Below are positions 6,121 through 7,283 of a stretch of DNA of 7,283 nt, in pieces. The stretch spans positions 1 through 7,283 of the forward strand of contig CAMBYR010000103.1 of the NCBI GenBank assembly GCA_945872375.1, written 5' to 3'. The position numbers and the translations under genes were made by a program. Below the pieces are notes generated by a model. It saw nothing but the letters and a program-made list of their open reading frames with translations. It was not told the DNA's origin and did not search any database. Each line of letters begins with the position of its first letter. Position 1 is the stretch's first letter. This DNA comes from an uncultured Blautia sp. (GTDB lineage Bacteria; Bacillota; Clostridia; Lachnospirales; Lachnospiraceae).

Positions 6121-6126
6121 AACGAT

Positions 6127-6579
6127 ATGCAGAAACCAGCAGAAAAAAAGAAATACTTTGTGGTAAGGGAACGTGCCGTCCCGGAGGTGCTGCTGAAGGT
6201 GGTAGAAGCAAAGCGCCTGCTGGATTCCGGGAAAGCGGACACCGTACAGGAAGCCGCAGAACAGACCGGTATCAGCCGAAGTTCCTTTTACAAATACAAA
6301 GACGATATTTTTCCCTTTCATGAAGAGGCAAAGGGAAAAACCATTACCTTCATCATCCAGATGGATGATGCGCCGGGCCTTTTGTCCAGCGTGCTGCAGT
6401 CGATTGCGCGCTTTCACGGAAATATTCTGACCATACATCAGAGTATTCCCATCAACGGAGTGGCGACCCTGACTCTGAGTGTGGATATTCTTCCGGGAAA
6501 GGGAGATGCGGAAGCCATGGTAGAGGAAATTGAACAGAGCGAAGGAATTCATTATCTGAAAATTCTGGGACGTGAGTAA
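6127..6579 (+). CDS. ThrR/PheB-like regulator with HTH and ACT domains
   Basis: A 150-residue protein of the PheB/ThrR (UPF0735) type. After a short basic N-terminus come YFVVRERAVPEVLLKVVEAKRLL and a helix-turn-helix-like segment (TVQEAAEQTGISRSSFYKYKDDIFPF, up to about residue 60). An ACT domain follows (about 68-147), with MDDAPGLLSSVLQSIARFHGNILTIHQSIP as its ligand-binding face. Family knowledge: ACT domains bind amino acids, and the B. subtilis relative, first named PheB, was later described as the threonine-biosynthesis regulator ThrR. Here hom starts 64 bases downstream on the same strand with no terminator between, so the pair is probably one operon. The inferred role is sensing an aspartate-family amino acid and repressing its own operon. 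The older chorismate-mutase-related label is less likely. The start chosen is the ATG with AGGAAG in front. Confidence 0.85.
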   Translation: MQKPAEKKKYFVVRERAVPEVLLKVVEAKRLLDSGKADTVQEAAEQTGISRSSFYKYKDDIFPFHEEAKGKTITFIIQMDDAPGLLSSVLQSIARFHGNILTIHQSIPINGVATLTLSVDILPGKGDAEAMVEEIEQSEGIHYLKILGRE

Positions 6580-6643
6580 CACATCCCGGACGTTATTGCT
6601 CAGAAAAAAGAAAAGGGCCTTATGAGCGCCTGTGGAGGATCAT

Positions 6644-7283
6644 ATGATTAATATTGCAGTTTTAGGATACGGTACAGTAGGAAGCGGTGTTGTGGAGGTT
6701 ATCAACACCAATCATAATAGCATCAACAAACGTGCAGGAGATACCATCAATATCAAATATGTTCTGGATCTCCGCGATTTTCCGGGAGATCCGGTACAGG
6801 ACATCCTGGTTCATGATTACGAGATTATTGCAAACGACCCGGAAGTGGATATCGTCGTAGAAGTGATGGGAGGCATTGAGCCGGCGTATACCTTTGTAAA
6901 AAGAGCGCTGGAATCCGGGAAAAGTGTCTGCACATCCAATAAAGCCCTTGTGGCAAAGCACGGTCCGGAGCTGATGGAAATTGCCCGGGAACGTGACATC
7001 AACTTTTTATTCGAAGCAAGCTGCGGCGGCGGAATTCCGATCATCCGTGCACTGAATTCTGCGCTGACTGCCGACGAGATCGATGAGATCACCGGAATTC
7101 TCAATGGAACCACCAATTATATGCTTTACAAAATGAGCACGGAAGGCTGTGAATTTGACACAGTCCTGAAAGAAGCGCAGGCCAGAGGATATGCGGAAGC
7201 AGATCCTACGGCAGATGTGGAAGGCTATGATGCCTGCAGGAAAATCGCCATTCTTTCCTCGCTCGCATATGGTTATTTTCTGA
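6644..7283 (+). CDS. hom: Homoserine dehydrogenase, N-terminal part (runs off the window)
   Basis: The first 213 codons are present; no in-frame stop occurs before the window end. The enzyme reduces aspartate semialdehyde to homoserine with NAD(P)H, the branch point to threonine and methionine. Motifs in order: the Rossmann loop GYGTVG (8-13), EVMGG (about 73-77) and SNKALVAKHG (98-107) with conserved lysines, EASCGGGIPII (124-134), GILNGTTNYML (151-161), and DPTADVEGYDACRK (187-200). In the last, D196 and K200 match the spacing of the catalytic Asp-Lys pair of the yeast enzyme. The ATG at 6644 has TGGAGG five bases upstream. The C-terminal part, including any ACT domain, lies outside the window. 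It follows the ThrR-like gene in the same direction. Confidence 0.95.
   Translation, partial: MINIAVLGYGTVGSGVVEVINTNHNSINKRAGDTINIKYVLDLRDFPGDPVQDILVHDYEIIANDPEVDIVVEVMGGIEPAYTFVKRALESGKSVCTSNKALVAKHGPELMEIARERDINFLFEASCGGGIPIIRALNSALTADEIDEITGILNGTTNYMLYKMSTEGCEFDTVLKEAQARGYAEADPTADVEGYDACRKIAILSSLAYGYFL

Larger units (their letters stand above)
5999..6126 (+). other. Leader region between prfB and the ACT regulator gene, with complementary segments
   Basis: No gene is seen here. TTTCGGGGTG (6017-6026) is perfectly complementary to CACCCCGAAA (6076-6085). Between them lies a small hairpin, TGTCTGC/GCGGACA (6056-6074) with an all-A loop and one T-G pair. A further short pair, AAAGA/TCTTT (6083-6096), shares bases with the outer stem and would compete with it. 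No T-run follows, so this is not a standard terminator. The structure could be a leader control element if transcription reads through from prfB. Confidence 0.4.

Noticed and set aside
7281..7283. TGA at the very end of the window as the hom stop codon
   Set aside because: It is out of frame: the hom frame reads CTG at 7280-7282 with one base left over, and the conserved protein continues well beyond.

Overview
The window looks like a core-genome stretch from a Clostridia species, most likely in or near the Lachnospiraceae. This is inferred from the strong AGGAGG-type ribosome sites, the TTGACA/TATAAT-like promoters with TG extensions, the frameshifted prfB, and the ThrR/PheB-type ACT protein next to hom. 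No database search was possible, so the taxonomy rests on protein character alone. I see no phage, insertion sequence, CRISPR, rRNA or tRNA.

Layout, left to right. (1) The last 83 codons of a TrpB-like (TrpB2-type) PLP enzyme on the + strand, then a bidirectional terminator. (2) A minus-strand AMP-forming acyl-CoA ligase (544 aa). (3) A 256-bp divergent control region with one promoter facing each way. (4) A plus-strand sodium:solute symporter (512 aa). (5) A bidirectional terminator shared with a convergent minus-strand metal-dependent amidohydrolase (270 aa). (6) A second divergent promoter region. (7) prfB (release factor 2), read through a programmed +1 frameshift at codon 26. (8) A short leader with complementary segments. 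(9) A ThrR/PheB-like HTH-ACT regulator. (10) The first 213 codons of homoserine dehydrogenase (hom), cut by the window end.

Two functional groupings are plausible. The acyl-CoA ligase and the symporter share a divergent promoter region holding a near-identical 18-bp box (16/18) just downstream of each -10. This suggests one regulator controls import of a carboxylate and its activation to a CoA thioester; the substrate cannot be read from the sequence. The amidohydrolase may or may not belong to the same pathway. At the right end, the ACT regulator and hom are same-strand and closely spaced, as expected for a threonine/methionine-branch operon with its own regulator.

I did not find a clearly new system. 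The items most worth a second look are the shared box in the divergent promoters, the reduced Shine-Dalgarno-like element and small hairpin at the prfB frameshift site, and the complementary segments upstream of the ACT regulator.
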